Assembly (NCBI RefSeq): GCF_012927345.1
Contig: NZ_JABBGJ010000018.1
Span: 101,822-165,821, forward strand
Source: Paraburkholderia polaris
GTDB lineage: Bacteria; Pseudomonadota; Gammaproteobacteria; Burkholderiales; Burkholderiaceae
Length of the DNA stretch: 64,000 nucleotides
Direction of reading: 5' to 3'
The position numbers were made by a program, and so were the translations under genes. Under the pieces are notes generated by a model, which had not been told where the DNA came from, did not search any database, and worked only from the letters and a program-made list of their open reading frames with translations. Every line of letters begins with the position of its first letter. Within the stretch, counting starts at the first letter, position 1. Shown here piece by piece: positions 8,648 to 16,672 of this stretch.

Positions 8648-9490
8648 ATGACACAGACTCTTCTCGATGTGCGCGGCGTGACGCGGCGCTTCGGCGGACT
8701 GACCGCGGTGAACGGAGTCGATCTTTCGATTTCGGAAGGCGAACTCATCAGCGTGATCGGACCGAACGGCGCGGGCAAGTCGACGCTGTTCAATCTGATC
8801 ACCGGGCTCGATACGCCGGACGCGGGCCGTGTGCAATTCGACGGCCGCGACATCACCGGCGTGCGGCCGGAAAAGCTTGCCGCGCTCGGGCTTGCGCGGA
8901 CGTTTCAACATGGCCGGGTGTTCGGCAATCTGAGCGTGCTCGACAACGTGTTGATCGGCGCGCACGCACGTTTGCGCGTCGCTCGCACGGGTTGGCCGAT
9001 TGTCGGCGCCATCGCCGAAGTAGCACGCGCACTTATCGGTCCGGCTTCAGTCCGCCGTGAAGATGCGGCGCTGCGCGCCGAAGTGCGCGAGATCATCGCG
9101 GGGTTTGGCGAGCGCCTGACGCCGCGCATCGATCATCCGGCGCATAGCCTGTCGTATGCGAACCGGCGGCGTGTCGAGATTGCCCGCGCGCTCGCCTTGC
9201 ATCCGCGCATCCTGTTGCTCGACGAGCCGACGGCCGGCATGAACGAGTCCGAAACCGCCGAAATGCTGGTGCTGATTCAGCAACTGAAAGCGCGCGGGCT
9301 GACCATCCTGCTGATCGAACACAAGCTCGACATGGTGATGCGGCTATCAGATCGCGTGATCGTGCTCGACAACGGCGGGAAAATCGCTGAAGGCTTGCCG
9401 CGCGACGTGCGCAACGATCCGCGTGTGATCGAAGCGTATCTGGGTCATCGCAATGTCGGCGGCGCGGCGGCCGTGCGCGTGGCGGCCTGA
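8648..9490 (+). CDS. LivG-type ABC transporter ATPase
   Basis: This is a 280-residue ATPase of a Liv-type importer. Walker A is GPNGAGKST at residues 38-46, Walker B is LLLDEPTAGM, and the switch is LIEHKLDMVM. The C-terminal extension typical of LivG (GLPRDVRNDPRVIEAYLG) is present. The ABC signature reads LSYANRRRVEIARAL, where LivG proteins usually have LSYGQQRR, so the canonical Gly-Gln pair is replaced by Ala-Asn. It lies between the fused permease and LivF with short gaps, clearly one transcription unit. Confidence 0.92.
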   Translation: MTQTLLDVRGVTRRFGGLTAVNGVDLSISEGELISVIGPNGAGKSTLFNLITGLDTPDAGRVQFDGRDITGVRPEKLAALGLARTFQHGRVFGNLSVLDNVLIGAHARLRVARTGWPIVGAIAEVARALIGPASVRREDAALRAEVREIIAGFGERLTPRIDHPAHSLSYANRRRVEIARALALHPRILLLDEPTAGMNESETAEMLVLIQQLKARGLTILLIEHKLDMVMRLSDRVIVLDNGGKIAEGLPRDVRNDPRVIEAYLGHRNVGGAAAVRVAA

Positions 9491-9508
9491 ACTTCTGGAA
9501 CATCGACG

Positions 9509-10249
9509 ATGAGCGACGCTTTACTGACACTCGAACATATCGAAACGTTTTACGGCCCCGTACAGGTGCATTTCGACGTCAATTTTCAAGTGCGGCGCGG
9601 GCAGATCGTGAGTCTGCTCGGCGGCAACGCGAGCGGCAAGTCGACCACGATGAAGCTGATTCTCGGTCTGCACAAGCCGCGCGCCGGCAGCATAACGTTC
9701 GAAGGCGAGGCGATCACAGGACTCAGTACGCCGCAGATCGTACGGCGCGGTGTCGGGTCGGTGCCCGAAGCGCGGCGGCTGTTCGGCGACATGACGGTGC
9801 GTGAAAATCTGCTGATGGGCGCCTATACACGGCGCGACCGCGTTTTCATCGACGAAGACTACGAGCGTGTGCTGGGTCTATTTCCGCGCGTGAAAGAGCG
9901 TCTGACGCAAAAGGCCGGCACGCTCTCCGGCGGCGAGCAGCAGATGCTTGCCATGGCGCGCGCGCTGATGAGTCGGCCGAAGCTGATCTGCATGGACGAA
10001 CCCACCATGGGTTTGTCGCCGCTCTATGTCGATAAAGTGCTGGAACTGATCGACACGATCAACCGGCAAGGCGTGACGTTCTTCATGGTCGAGCAGAACG
10101 CCAGCCTTGCTCTGGAGATCGCGCACTACGGCTATGTGTTGCAGACCGGCCGTGTCGTGCTTGAAGGCACGGCTGAGTCCCTGCTGGGCGACGAGCGGAT
10201 CCGCGACGCGTATCTCGGCGGCGAGGCGGCGGCCACGACAGCATCCTGA
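9509..10249 (+). CDS. LivF-type ABC transporter ATPase
   Basis: This 246-residue second ATPase of the Liv-type importer pairs with the LivG-like subunit. Walker A is the slightly unusual GGNASGKST (LivF normally GANGAGKT/ST), the signature is canonical LSGGEQQMLAMARAL, Walker B is ICMDEPTMGLSP, and the switch region is FMVEQNASLAL. The C-terminal LEGTAESLLGDERIRDAYLGG is the LivF hallmark. It is the last gene of the operon, 160 bp before the convergent RpiR gene. Confidence 0.92.
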   Translation: MSDALLTLEHIETFYGPVQVHFDVNFQVRRGQIVSLLGGNASGKSTTMKLILGLHKPRAGSITFEGEAITGLSTPQIVRRGVGSVPEARRLFGDMTVRENLLMGAYTRRDRVFIDEDYERVLGLFPRVKERLTQKAGTLSGGEQQMLAMARALMSRPKLICMDEPTMGLSPLYVDKVLELIDTINRQGVTFFMVEQNASLALEIAHYGYVLQTGRVVLEGTAESLLGDERIRDAYLGGEAAATTAS

Positions 10250-10408
10250 CGCAATCAACACGCTTCATCGAGTGCAGCGGGCGGTTTGTGCGGTTGCCGA
10301 TCCGGTCCCCCGTGCATCGCGCCGCGAAGCAACATGCGCTTGCCACGCGTGGCGCGGCGGCCCCCGGTGAGCCGATCGTCAATCACGTGGCGTATCGCGA
10401 AAGCGGCT

Positions 10409-11314
10409 TCAAAGGTCGAACTGGTCGAATTCGCTTTGCAGTTCGCGGTTACGTGCAACGCGTTCGTCGATGCCTGGCCCAAGCCGTTCGACAATCGCCG
10501 AGATCAGCAGATTGAACAGGCACGTGAGCGGCGCCAGCGAATCCCAGAACTGACCGACATCGGTCTTCACCTGCAAAAGATCGCCGTCGAATTCGCGCGC
10601 CCACGGACAGTAAATATCGGTGACGAGCGCGAAGGGCAGGCCGCGACGCGTGGCGGCTTCGCAATAGCGGCGCGCGATCATCGAATAGGCGCGCGTATCG
10701 GTGATGATCAGATACGGTGACTTGAACTCAGAGTTCAGCGAATCGACATATGAGCCTGACATGCCGTCGGAATAGAACACGCGCGGGCGGATGTACTCGA
10801 GGTAGCTGTAAAACGCGTTGCTGATGCCGCGTGTGGACTGAATACCGAGGATATAGACGGCGTCCGCATTCGAGATGCGGTCGGCCACGCGGGCGAACAC
10901 CGGCGATTGCGCAAGCTGGTAGACATGCTGGATCGCGCCGATTTCAAGTTCGAGCGAGTGGGCGAGCGCCGGGTTAGGGGCGGGAATGGAAGCGTCAGGT
11001 CCGCTTGCGGCGGGTGTGGCTTCGTCGTGCTGGCCGGAGGCGCGGCGAAACGCATCGAGCCGGTCGGTGATCAGCCACGGGCGCTCCTGCGCGCCGCGCA
11101 GTTCGCGCTTCAGGTCATCGAGGTTCTGGTAGCCGATGCTGCGCAGGAACCGGCCGACCGAAATGCCGCTGGTGCCTGCTTGCTGGGCGATCTGGTCGGC
11201 GTTTTCGAGGCCGAGCCGGTCGAGATTCGCCAGCATGTAACTGGCGACGCGTTTGGAGGTCGGCGTGAGTTCGGCAAAGCGGGCTTCGACGGTTTGTGCA
11301 AAAGCGGTCGGCAT
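10409..11314 (-). CDS. RpiR/MurR-family transcriptional regulator
   Basis: This 301-residue regulator has an N-terminal RpiR helix-turn-helix (about residues 1-78: FAELTPTSKRVASYMLANLD, then IAQQAGTSGISVGRFLRSIGY) and a C-terminal SIS sugar-phosphate-binding domain (about 125-265, with DAVYILGIQSTRGISNAFYSYL and YLIITDTRAYSMIAR). RpiR proteins usually sense phosphosugars. It is convergent with the Liv-type operon and precedes the EamA gene on the same strand, 113 bp downstream of that gene's stop. Its target is not evident from the sequence. Confidence 0.88.
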   Translation of the reverse strand: MPTAFAQTVEARFAELTPTSKRVASYMLANLDRLGLENADQIAQQAGTSGISVGRFLRSIGYQNLDDLKRELRGAQERPWLITDRLDAFRRASGQHDEATPAASGPDASIPAPNPALAHSLELEIGAIQHVYQLAQSPVFARVADRISNADAVYILGIQSTRGISNAFYSYLEYIRPRVFYSDGMSGSYVDSLNSEFKSPYLIITDTRAYSMIARRYCEAATRRGLPFALVTDIYCPWAREFDGDLLQVKTDVGQFWDSLAPLTCLFNLLISAIVERLGPGIDERVARNRELQSEFDQFDL

Positions 11315-11427
11315 CTTGGTCGCGGCGCGAGTGGTGGGTCGATCGTTGAGATGATGACATATTCAACCGACAGCCGACCCCGCGCGGTCCTAAAAATCAA
11401 GGAGCGCACGCGCGGGCGAGACACCGT

Positions 11428-12315
11428 TCAGACTGCCGGTCGTGCCGGTGCGGTCCGCGAGAAGCGGCGCGCGCCCGCTACACACGCTACCACCACGACG
11501 GTCACCAGGATCATCTCGGGCGGCACCTGTTCGTGCAGCAGCAAGCCGGCGAGCAGCAGGCCAAAGAACGGTTGCAGCAACTGCAGCTGCCCGACACCCG
11601 CGATGCCGCCGAGCGCCAGTCCGCGATACCAGAACACGAAGCCGATCAGCATGCTGAAGAGCGACACGTACGCGAGGCCCCACAGCGCCGCGTGGCTGAC
11701 GCCTTCAAACGATGCCGGCCGCGCCCACCAGGCGAGCGGCAGCATCACCGGCAGCGACAGCACCAGTGCCCACGAAATCACCTGCCAGCCGCCGAGATGG
11801 CGCGACAGCCGCGCGCCTTCGGCATAACCCAGGCCGCAGACGACGATCGCCGCCAGCATCAGCGCGTCGCCGAGCGGCGATGCGCTGATGCCGTGGCGCA
11901 AGGCGAACGCGACCACCGCGCCGCTGCCAAGCGCCGAGAACAGCCAGAACGCCGGCTGCGGGCGCTCGCCGCCGCGCAGCACCCCGAAGATCGCGGTGGA
12001 CAACGGCAGGAGCCCGACGAACACCACGGCGTGCGCGGCGCTTACGTGGCGCAGCGCGAGGGCGGTCAGGAGCGGAAAGCCGACCACCACGCCGAGCGCG
12101 ACCACCACCAGCGGAATGAGATCGCGCTTGGCGGGCCGAGCCTGGCGAAACACGAGCAATAGCAATAGACCCAGCGTGCCCGCGATGGTCGCGCGCGCTA
12201 CCGTCAGAAACACCGGATCGAGGCCCTGCACGGCGATGCGCGTGGCGGGCAGTGAGCCGCTGAAAATCAACACGCCCACCATACCGCTCACCCAACCGTT
12301 CGTTGTCTTGTCCAT
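11428..12315 (-). CDS. EamA-family (DMT superfamily) transporter
   Basis: This 295-residue inner-membrane protein has about ten hydrophobic segments in two EamA repeats. It opens GWVSGMVGVLIFSGSLPATR, the second repeat contains GLAYVSLFSMLIGFVFWYRG, and the late segment reads QLLQPFFGLLLAGLLLHE, the usual EamA ending. Members export amino acids or other metabolites. The gene is divergent from a MocR regulator with 116 bp between the starts, which suggests MocR control. Since MocR proteins are PLP-dependent, a vitamin B6 or amino-acid link is plausible but unproven. Confidence 0.88.
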   Translation of the reverse strand: MDKTTNGWVSGMVGVLIFSGSLPATRIAVQGLDPVFLTVARATIAGTLGLLLLLVFRQARPAKRDLIPLVVVALGVVVGFPLLTALALRHVSAAHAVVFVGLLPLSTAIFGVLRGGERPQPAFWLFSALGSGAVVAFALRHGISASPLGDALMLAAIVVCGLGYAEGARLSRHLGGWQVISWALVLSLPVMLPLAWWARPASFEGVSHAALWGLAYVSLFSMLIGFVFWYRGLALGGIAGVGQLQLLQPFFGLLLAGLLLHEQVPPEMILVTVVVVACVAGARRFSRTAPARPAV

Positions 12316-12390
12316 TGAAAGAGTCCATACGCATTGAAAACAGAACTCATAGCATCCGCTTTCAGGCTGTAAAGGGTAAGCTACGGATCA

Positions 12391-12412
12391 GTACAATTCG
12401 TACAAACTGTAC
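12391..12412. promoter_or_regulatory. Three GTAC repeats at 9-bp spacing, candidate MocR operator
   Basis: GTAC occurs at 12391, 12400 and 12409, each followed by five spacer bases (AATTC, AAACT, CGAAC). A fourth GTAC is at 12426, just before the MocR start. The array lies between the divergent EamA and MocR genes. MocR regulators often bind direct repeats, so this is a natural binding site. Confidence 0.6.
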
Positions 12413-12431
12413 CGAACGTGGAGCAGTACAG

Positions 12432-13871
12432 ATGGCGGAAAGCAATAGCAGTCGGGCACCCTCGGGCGCGCCAACCGGCACGCGGGTCGGCACGGTGATG
12501 AACAGCTTGCGCGAGCGCATCGCGAGCCGTGCGCTGATGCCGGGTGCGCGCGTGCCGTCGATCCGTGTGATGACCGAGACACTCGGCGTGTCGAAGTCGA
12601 CCGTGGTGGAAGCGTACGACCGGCTGGTCGCGGAAGGGGTGATCGTCGCTCGGCGCGGTTCCGGCTTTTTCGTGTCCGGCCATGCGCCGCCGCTCGCGCT
12701 CGCCGATCTCGGGCCGCGGCTGGATCGCGAGGTCGATCCGCTGTGGCTCACGCGGCAGTCGCTGGAGGCCAGTGCGAAGGTGTTCAAGCCGGGCTGCGGC
12801 TGGATGCCGCCTTCATGGCTGCCGGAAGAGGGCGTGCGCCGCGCGTTGCGTGCCGTGGCGCGCGATCCGCAAGCGTCGCTCGCCGAATACGCGAGCCCGT
12901 GTGGTTTGCCCGCGCTGCGTCAGCAACTCGCCTGGCGGCTCGCGCAGCACGGCGTGGAAGCGCCGCCCGAGCAGATCGTGCTGACCGACGGCGGCACGCA
13001 CGCGCTCGATCTTGTCTGCCGTTTTCTGCTCGAACCCGGCGACACGGTCCTGATCGACGATCCGTGCTACTTCAACTTTCAGGCGCTGCTGCGCGCGCAC
13101 CGCGCCCGCATCGTCGGTGTGCCTTATACGCCGTCCGGGCCCGATCTGGCGGCATTCGAGCGGGCGCTGATCGAGCATCGCCCGCGGCTCTACGTGACCA
13201 ATTCCGCGATCCACAATCCGACCGGCGCCACGCTTGCGCCGGCCATCGCACATCGGCTGCTGAAACTGGCGGGCGAGCACAATCTGCTGATCGTCGAGGA
13301 CGATATCTTCGCCGACTTCGAGGACGAACCGGCGCCGCGTCTCGCGGCGTTCGACGGTCTCGCGCGGGTGGTCTCGATCGGCAGCTTTTCTAAAACCCTG
13401 TCCGCAGCCGTACGCTGCGGCTACATCGCGGCGCGCAGCGAATGGGTCGAGCCGCTGGTCGATCTGAAGCTGGCTACGTCATTCGGTAACGGCCAGCTTG
13501 CGGCAAGCGTCGTGCATCGTCTGCTGGTGGACGGCACCTATCGGCGGCATCTGGAGTCGATGCGTGCGAAGCTCGCGGACGCCATGGGCGAGACGATCAG
13601 GCGGCTGGGGTATGCAAGTCTTGAAGTGTGGACACGGCCACGCGCCGGTATTTTCGTGTGGGCGCGCCTGCCGGATGGGCTTGACGCTGCCGACGTCGCG
13701 CGTCACGCGTTAGCCGAGAGCGTGGTGTTCGCGCCCGGCAATGTGTTCAGCGCGTCGCAATCGGCGGCCGGCTTCCTGCGCTTTAACGTGTCGCAATGCA
13801 ACCGGCCGAAGGTGTACGAGGCGCTGCAACGGGCGATGGACGTGTCGGCCGCCTCGAAGGAGCACGCCTGA
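12432..13871 (+). CDS. MocR-type regulator (GntR helix-turn-helix fused to aminotransferase fold)
   Basis: This 479-residue PLP-dependent transcription factor begins with a GntR winged helix (about residues 10-85: NSLRERIASRALMPGARVPS, MTETLGVSKSTVVEAYDRLV) followed by a class I aminotransferase fold. The latter has NSAIHNPTGATL, LIVEDDIFADF and the PLP-lysine motif IGSFSKTLSAAVRCGYI. The ATG at 12432 gives a normal MocR N-terminus and lies just past a fourth GTAC. The divergent EamA transporter is the likely target. MocR proteins bind PLP through the SxSKT lysine and typically control B6, GABA or amino-acid genes. Confidence 0.92.
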   Translation: MAESNSSRAPSGAPTGTRVGTVMNSLRERIASRALMPGARVPSIRVMTETLGVSKSTVVEAYDRLVAEGVIVARRGSGFFVSGHAPPLALADLGPRLDREVDPLWLTRQSLEASAKVFKPGCGWMPPSWLPEEGVRRALRAVARDPQASLAEYASPCGLPALRQQLAWRLAQHGVEAPPEQIVLTDGGTHALDLVCRFLLEPGDTVLIDDPCYFNFQALLRAHRARIVGVPYTPSGPDLAAFERALIEHRPRLYVTNSAIHNPTGATLAPAIAHRLLKLAGEHNLLIVEDDIFADFEDEPAPRLAAFDGLARVVSIGSFSKTLSAAVRCGYIAARSEWVEPLVDLKLATSFGNGQLAASVVHRLLVDGTYRRHLESMRAKLADAMGETIRRLGYASLEVWTRPRAGIFVWARLPDGLDAADVARHALAESVVFAPGNVFSASQSAAGFLRFNVSQCNRPKVYEALQRAMDVSAASKEHA

Positions 13872-13895
13872 ACGCGTGCTCCTCGCGACGTGACA

Positions 13896-14975
13896 TTACT
13901 TGCACAGCAAAAGCAGGCGCTCCTGATCCGTGCAAGAGGAGCGCGGCTTCTGCACCGCTTGCGCGGCGGCGGCCGTCGCGCTGATCGCCGCACTCTTGTT
14001 CGCGAGACACGCGCGCAAATGTTTCTCCACCGGGCCGTAGTATTTCCATCCGCGCACGAGCGTCGGCAATTCGAGTTTCACCTGCTTCCACTTCGGATGC
14101 CCGTGCTCCTGCAGATTGTCGAAGTTGGCGCAGAGCGAATCCGCAAAGTGATTCAGATTGCCGACGGTATCGCGCAGACCGTAATCGTAGGTGACGAGAA
14201 AGGCCTTCACCGTCAACGTGGGGACGTCTTCTTTCAGCCAGTTCGGATAGCTGGTCGCGCGGAGCGTCGCGGGAAAGTACGTCTGTTTCGCACGGGCGGT
14301 TTCGGGCGCGTTGGGATCCACCCTCAGAGGGCGGATCTGTTGCAGCAGTTCGGGATTCATGTCGTTGAACAGTTTCGCCGGCTGCCCGACCACGATAATT
14401 GCAACGTCCACCTTCTTGACGATCAACGCCGCCAGCGCGTCTTCATTACTCAGGTGCTGGACGTTCTGCTCGGGAATCGCCTGGCCGAACATCAGGTGAT
14501 AGAGGGTCGTGGCGGTTTGAGCCGTGCCGCTGCCGAGGAGGCCGACGCTGATGCTCTTGTCCTTGATGTCGGCGAAGGTTTTCATCGGCGAGTCCGCGCG
14601 CACCACGACGTTAATTTCCTCGTCGTAGAGCGGCATGATGAGCCGTAACGGCCGGATTGCCGTGCCCGCATCCGCATTGCCCGCATTGGCCATGTCGATG
14701 TAGGCCTGATACACGTCGGATTGCACCAGCGCGAGCTTCACGCCCGGCTCGAAGCGCATGCGCTGTACGTTTTCGGCCGAGCCCTTCGACGCCATCACTT
14801 CCAGGTCGATGCCCGCTGGCTGCGCTACCCATTTCGACAGGTCCTGGCCGATCTGAATATATGTGCCCCGTTCCGGACCGGTGACGATCTTGTAGTGCGC
14901 AGGCTCGGCGTGAGCCAACGAAAACATGACCATCAGCACCAGCCCCAGCCATCCCGCCAGAAGTTTCTTCAGCAT
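13896..14975 (-). CDS. TAXI-family TRAP-type solute-binding protein
   Basis: This 359-residue periplasmic binding protein of the TAXI (TRAP-associated extracytoplasmic immunogenic) group has a signal peptide at residues 1-23 (ending FSLAHAEP). Family features follow: YKIVTGPERGTYIQIGQDLSKW, VMASKGSAENVQRM, and IKDKSISVGLLGSGTAQTA. It has no adjacent TRAP membrane subunit, unlike most TAXI genes, and it carries a roughly 35-residue Ala-rich C-terminal tail with two Cys (SSCTDQERLLLLCK). The next gene upstream is a membrane-anchored zinc-ribbon protein on the same strand. The ligand is unknown. Confidence 0.85.
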   Translation of the reverse strand: MLKKLLAGWLGLVLMVMFSLAHAEPAHYKIVTGPERGTYIQIGQDLSKWVAQPAGIDLEVMASKGSAENVQRMRFEPGVKLALVQSDVYQAYIDMANAGNADAGTAIRPLRLIMPLYDEEINVVVRADSPMKTFADIKDKSISVGLLGSGTAQTATTLYHLMFGQAIPEQNVQHLSNEDALAALIVKKVDVAIIVVGQPAKLFNDMNPELLQQIRPLRVDPNAPETARAKQTYFPATLRATSYPNWLKEDVPTLTVKAFLVTYDYGLRDTVGNLNHFADSLCANFDNLQEHGHPKWKQVKLELPTLVRGWKYYGPVEKHLRACLANKSAAISATAAAAQAVQKPRSSCTDQERLLLLCK

Positions 14976-15191
14976 GGTCTATCTACCTATCGGTCAGGGT
15001 TGAACAGCCTCTCGCGTCTGTACGCGCGAAGCACCGGTGAGCCGGCTTGCCATCGCATGTTCAATGCGTTGCGCGTGCCATGTCCGTCTGTTGCCGCTCA
15101 GAGAGCATGCGATCGCCCATGCAATCGGGCGTGCCATGATTCAGGCCGTCAGCCAGAAAAATCGGTCTCGCAAGCGGTTATGAAAAAGCGG

Positions 15192-16244
15192 CTATGAAAT
15201 TCGGTATCCAAACGATTTATCGCCGACCGGACTTTCTATCGCGGCATGCGGCTTGAGCGGTGCCCAACCCGTCTCGCGAATCACGTCTTCGAGGATCGTC
15301 TTCGCGGTGTCGTTGCCGGTGTCGATCGAGAGCGCCTCGTTGGCGTGCTGACGTGCGCAGCTCCACGACTGCTGCGCGACACACGCTTGCGCTGCCTGCA
15401 ACGCGGCGTCGCGGCGCGCGGTGAGCGGCTTCAATTCCGTTACCAGGCTTTGAGCGTCGCTATTGCCGGGTTGCAGCGTTTGCGCCGCGCCAAGCGCCGC
15501 TTGTGCCGCGGACAGATCGTTGGCGCGGAAGGCAAGACGCGCTGCCTGCAGCGCTTGCGCGGCATCGTGGAACTGCGGCGTGGCCGGTTTTACAGGCGCC
15601 GCTGCGGCCAACGGCGGTGCGACGGGCATGGACGGGATCGCCGGTGCGGGCTTGGCGGGGATGATGGGGGCAGCGGGCTTACTTGCAGTAGCCGGGCTCG
15701 TCGACTGAGAGGGTGTGTAGAGCGCGATCGTGCCGGTCGCCGTTCTGGCGTCCTGAACGTTGTCGGCGGTCTGCTCGGCGTTACTGTTCTGCGACTCGCG
15801 GTCGTCGCTGAATAGTGTATAGGCGACATACGCTAGTCCGATTGCGCCAATGGCCGCGATCGCGAGCAGCACCCAGCGCATCGGGAGAGCGCGACGGCCG
15901 CCGGAATGCGGCGGATCGGCGAGCGGCGGATCGGCGCGCGGGGGAAGCGTCGCGAGTACCGGCAGTTGCATCGGGGGCTCGATAGGGGCGGCTTCGTCAG
16001 CGAGCGCTGTCTGCGCGGTGAGCTCGGTTTCGCTCGGCTGTGCCGGGTCGAAGCCGTTTTTCTGCGCCGTCTTGCTCATGGCGCTGGCGCGGCTGCCGGG
16101 AATCACGGGGCGCTTGTGTGGGCCGGCGTCGAGTGGATGCACCGCGCCGCAATACGGACAGTAGTCGACTTGCCGATACAGGGCGCCGCCGCAGCGTTTG
16201 CAGGGCATCGGGAAACTATGGCCGAGTATTGTCTGGGTGGACAT
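15192..16244 (-). CDS. Membrane-anchored zinc-ribbon protein, function unknown
   Basis: This 350-residue protein has an N-terminal zinc ribbon (Cys 15, 18, 29 and 32: CKRCGG and CPYCG), a Pro/Ala linker, one membrane segment at about residues 124-145 (RWVLLAIAAIGAIGLAYVAY), and a long Pro/Ala-rich region. A helical, TPR-like C-terminal part with two Cys (288, 296) ends in GDKSFGYRIS. The ribbon should be cytoplasmic and the C-terminal domain periplasmic. The ATG at 16244 is chosen because the zinc ribbon follows directly; upstream in-frame sequence is not protein-like. It may be linked to the TAXI gene 216 bp downstream. No function is recognised. Confidence 0.75.
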   Translation of the reverse strand: MSTQTILGHSFPMPCKRCGGALYRQVDYCPYCGAVHPLDAGPHKRPVIPGSRASAMSKTAQKNGFDPAQPSETELTAQTALADEAAPIEPPMQLPVLATLPPRADPPLADPPHSGGRRALPMRWVLLAIAAIGAIGLAYVAYTLFSDDRESQNSNAEQTADNVQDARTATGTIALYTPSQSTSPATASKPAAPIIPAKPAPAIPSMPVAPPLAAAAPVKPATPQFHDAAQALQAARLAFRANDLSAAQAALGAAQTLQPGNSDAQSLVTELKPLTARRDAALQAAQACVAQQSWSCARQHANEALSIDTGNDTAKTILEDVIRETGWAPLKPHAAIESPVGDKSFGYRIS

Positions 16245-16672
16245 ACTGTGGACCCACCTGTGGAAATCAACGTCGTTACGGCATGCTCCAGATCGTGTTG
16301 AGGCAGGAGCAATGTCCGCGGAAACCACGATCCACATGCGCTGGAGAGCCTTGGGACGCAAGTCCTCGCTTGCGGTGCTGCTGCTTGCAATATGTGGCGT
16401 TTCGATGAGAACGTCAATCGACGTTCTCACCTACTTCAGGTGCGTGAGGGCACGTTTGCAGGTACGACGAAACACTGCATATGTCGGCAGAACGAGCAGG
16501 CGGATCTTTTTTTACGCCGCGCGCGTAGTTATGGCGCGCAGACCATGGTGCGATGGCGGAATCGGCAGAACGGAAGGGCGGCAATGAAAACAGAACGAGG
16601 TTGAAGCCCATGGCGTTCGACCTCGTCATCAAGCGCTTGCAGAAAAACGCTTGCAGGAAGCGTGATACGGGA
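16245..16672. other. Gene-free 428-bp stretch with one hairpin
   Basis: No convincing coding frame was seen on either strand between the zinc-ribbon gene and the MFS gene. A 10-bp perfect hairpin lies at 16406-16429. A short run near 16551 resembles the 5' arm of a tRNA-Leu but has no matching acceptor or T-arm. Confidence 0.5.
16406..16429. repeat. 10-bp perfect inverted repeat
   Basis: TGAGAACGTC (16406-16415) and GACGTTCTCA (16420-16429) pair around a 4-nt loop. The site is in the upstream region of the zinc-ribbon gene, about 160 bp before its start. It has no T-tract, so it is more likely an operator or structured RNA element than a terminator. Confidence 0.5.

Noticed and set aside
16548..16580. 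A short run resembling the 5' arm of tRNA-Leu
   Set aside because: No anticodon arm, T-arm or matching acceptor follows, so no cloverleaf can be drawn.
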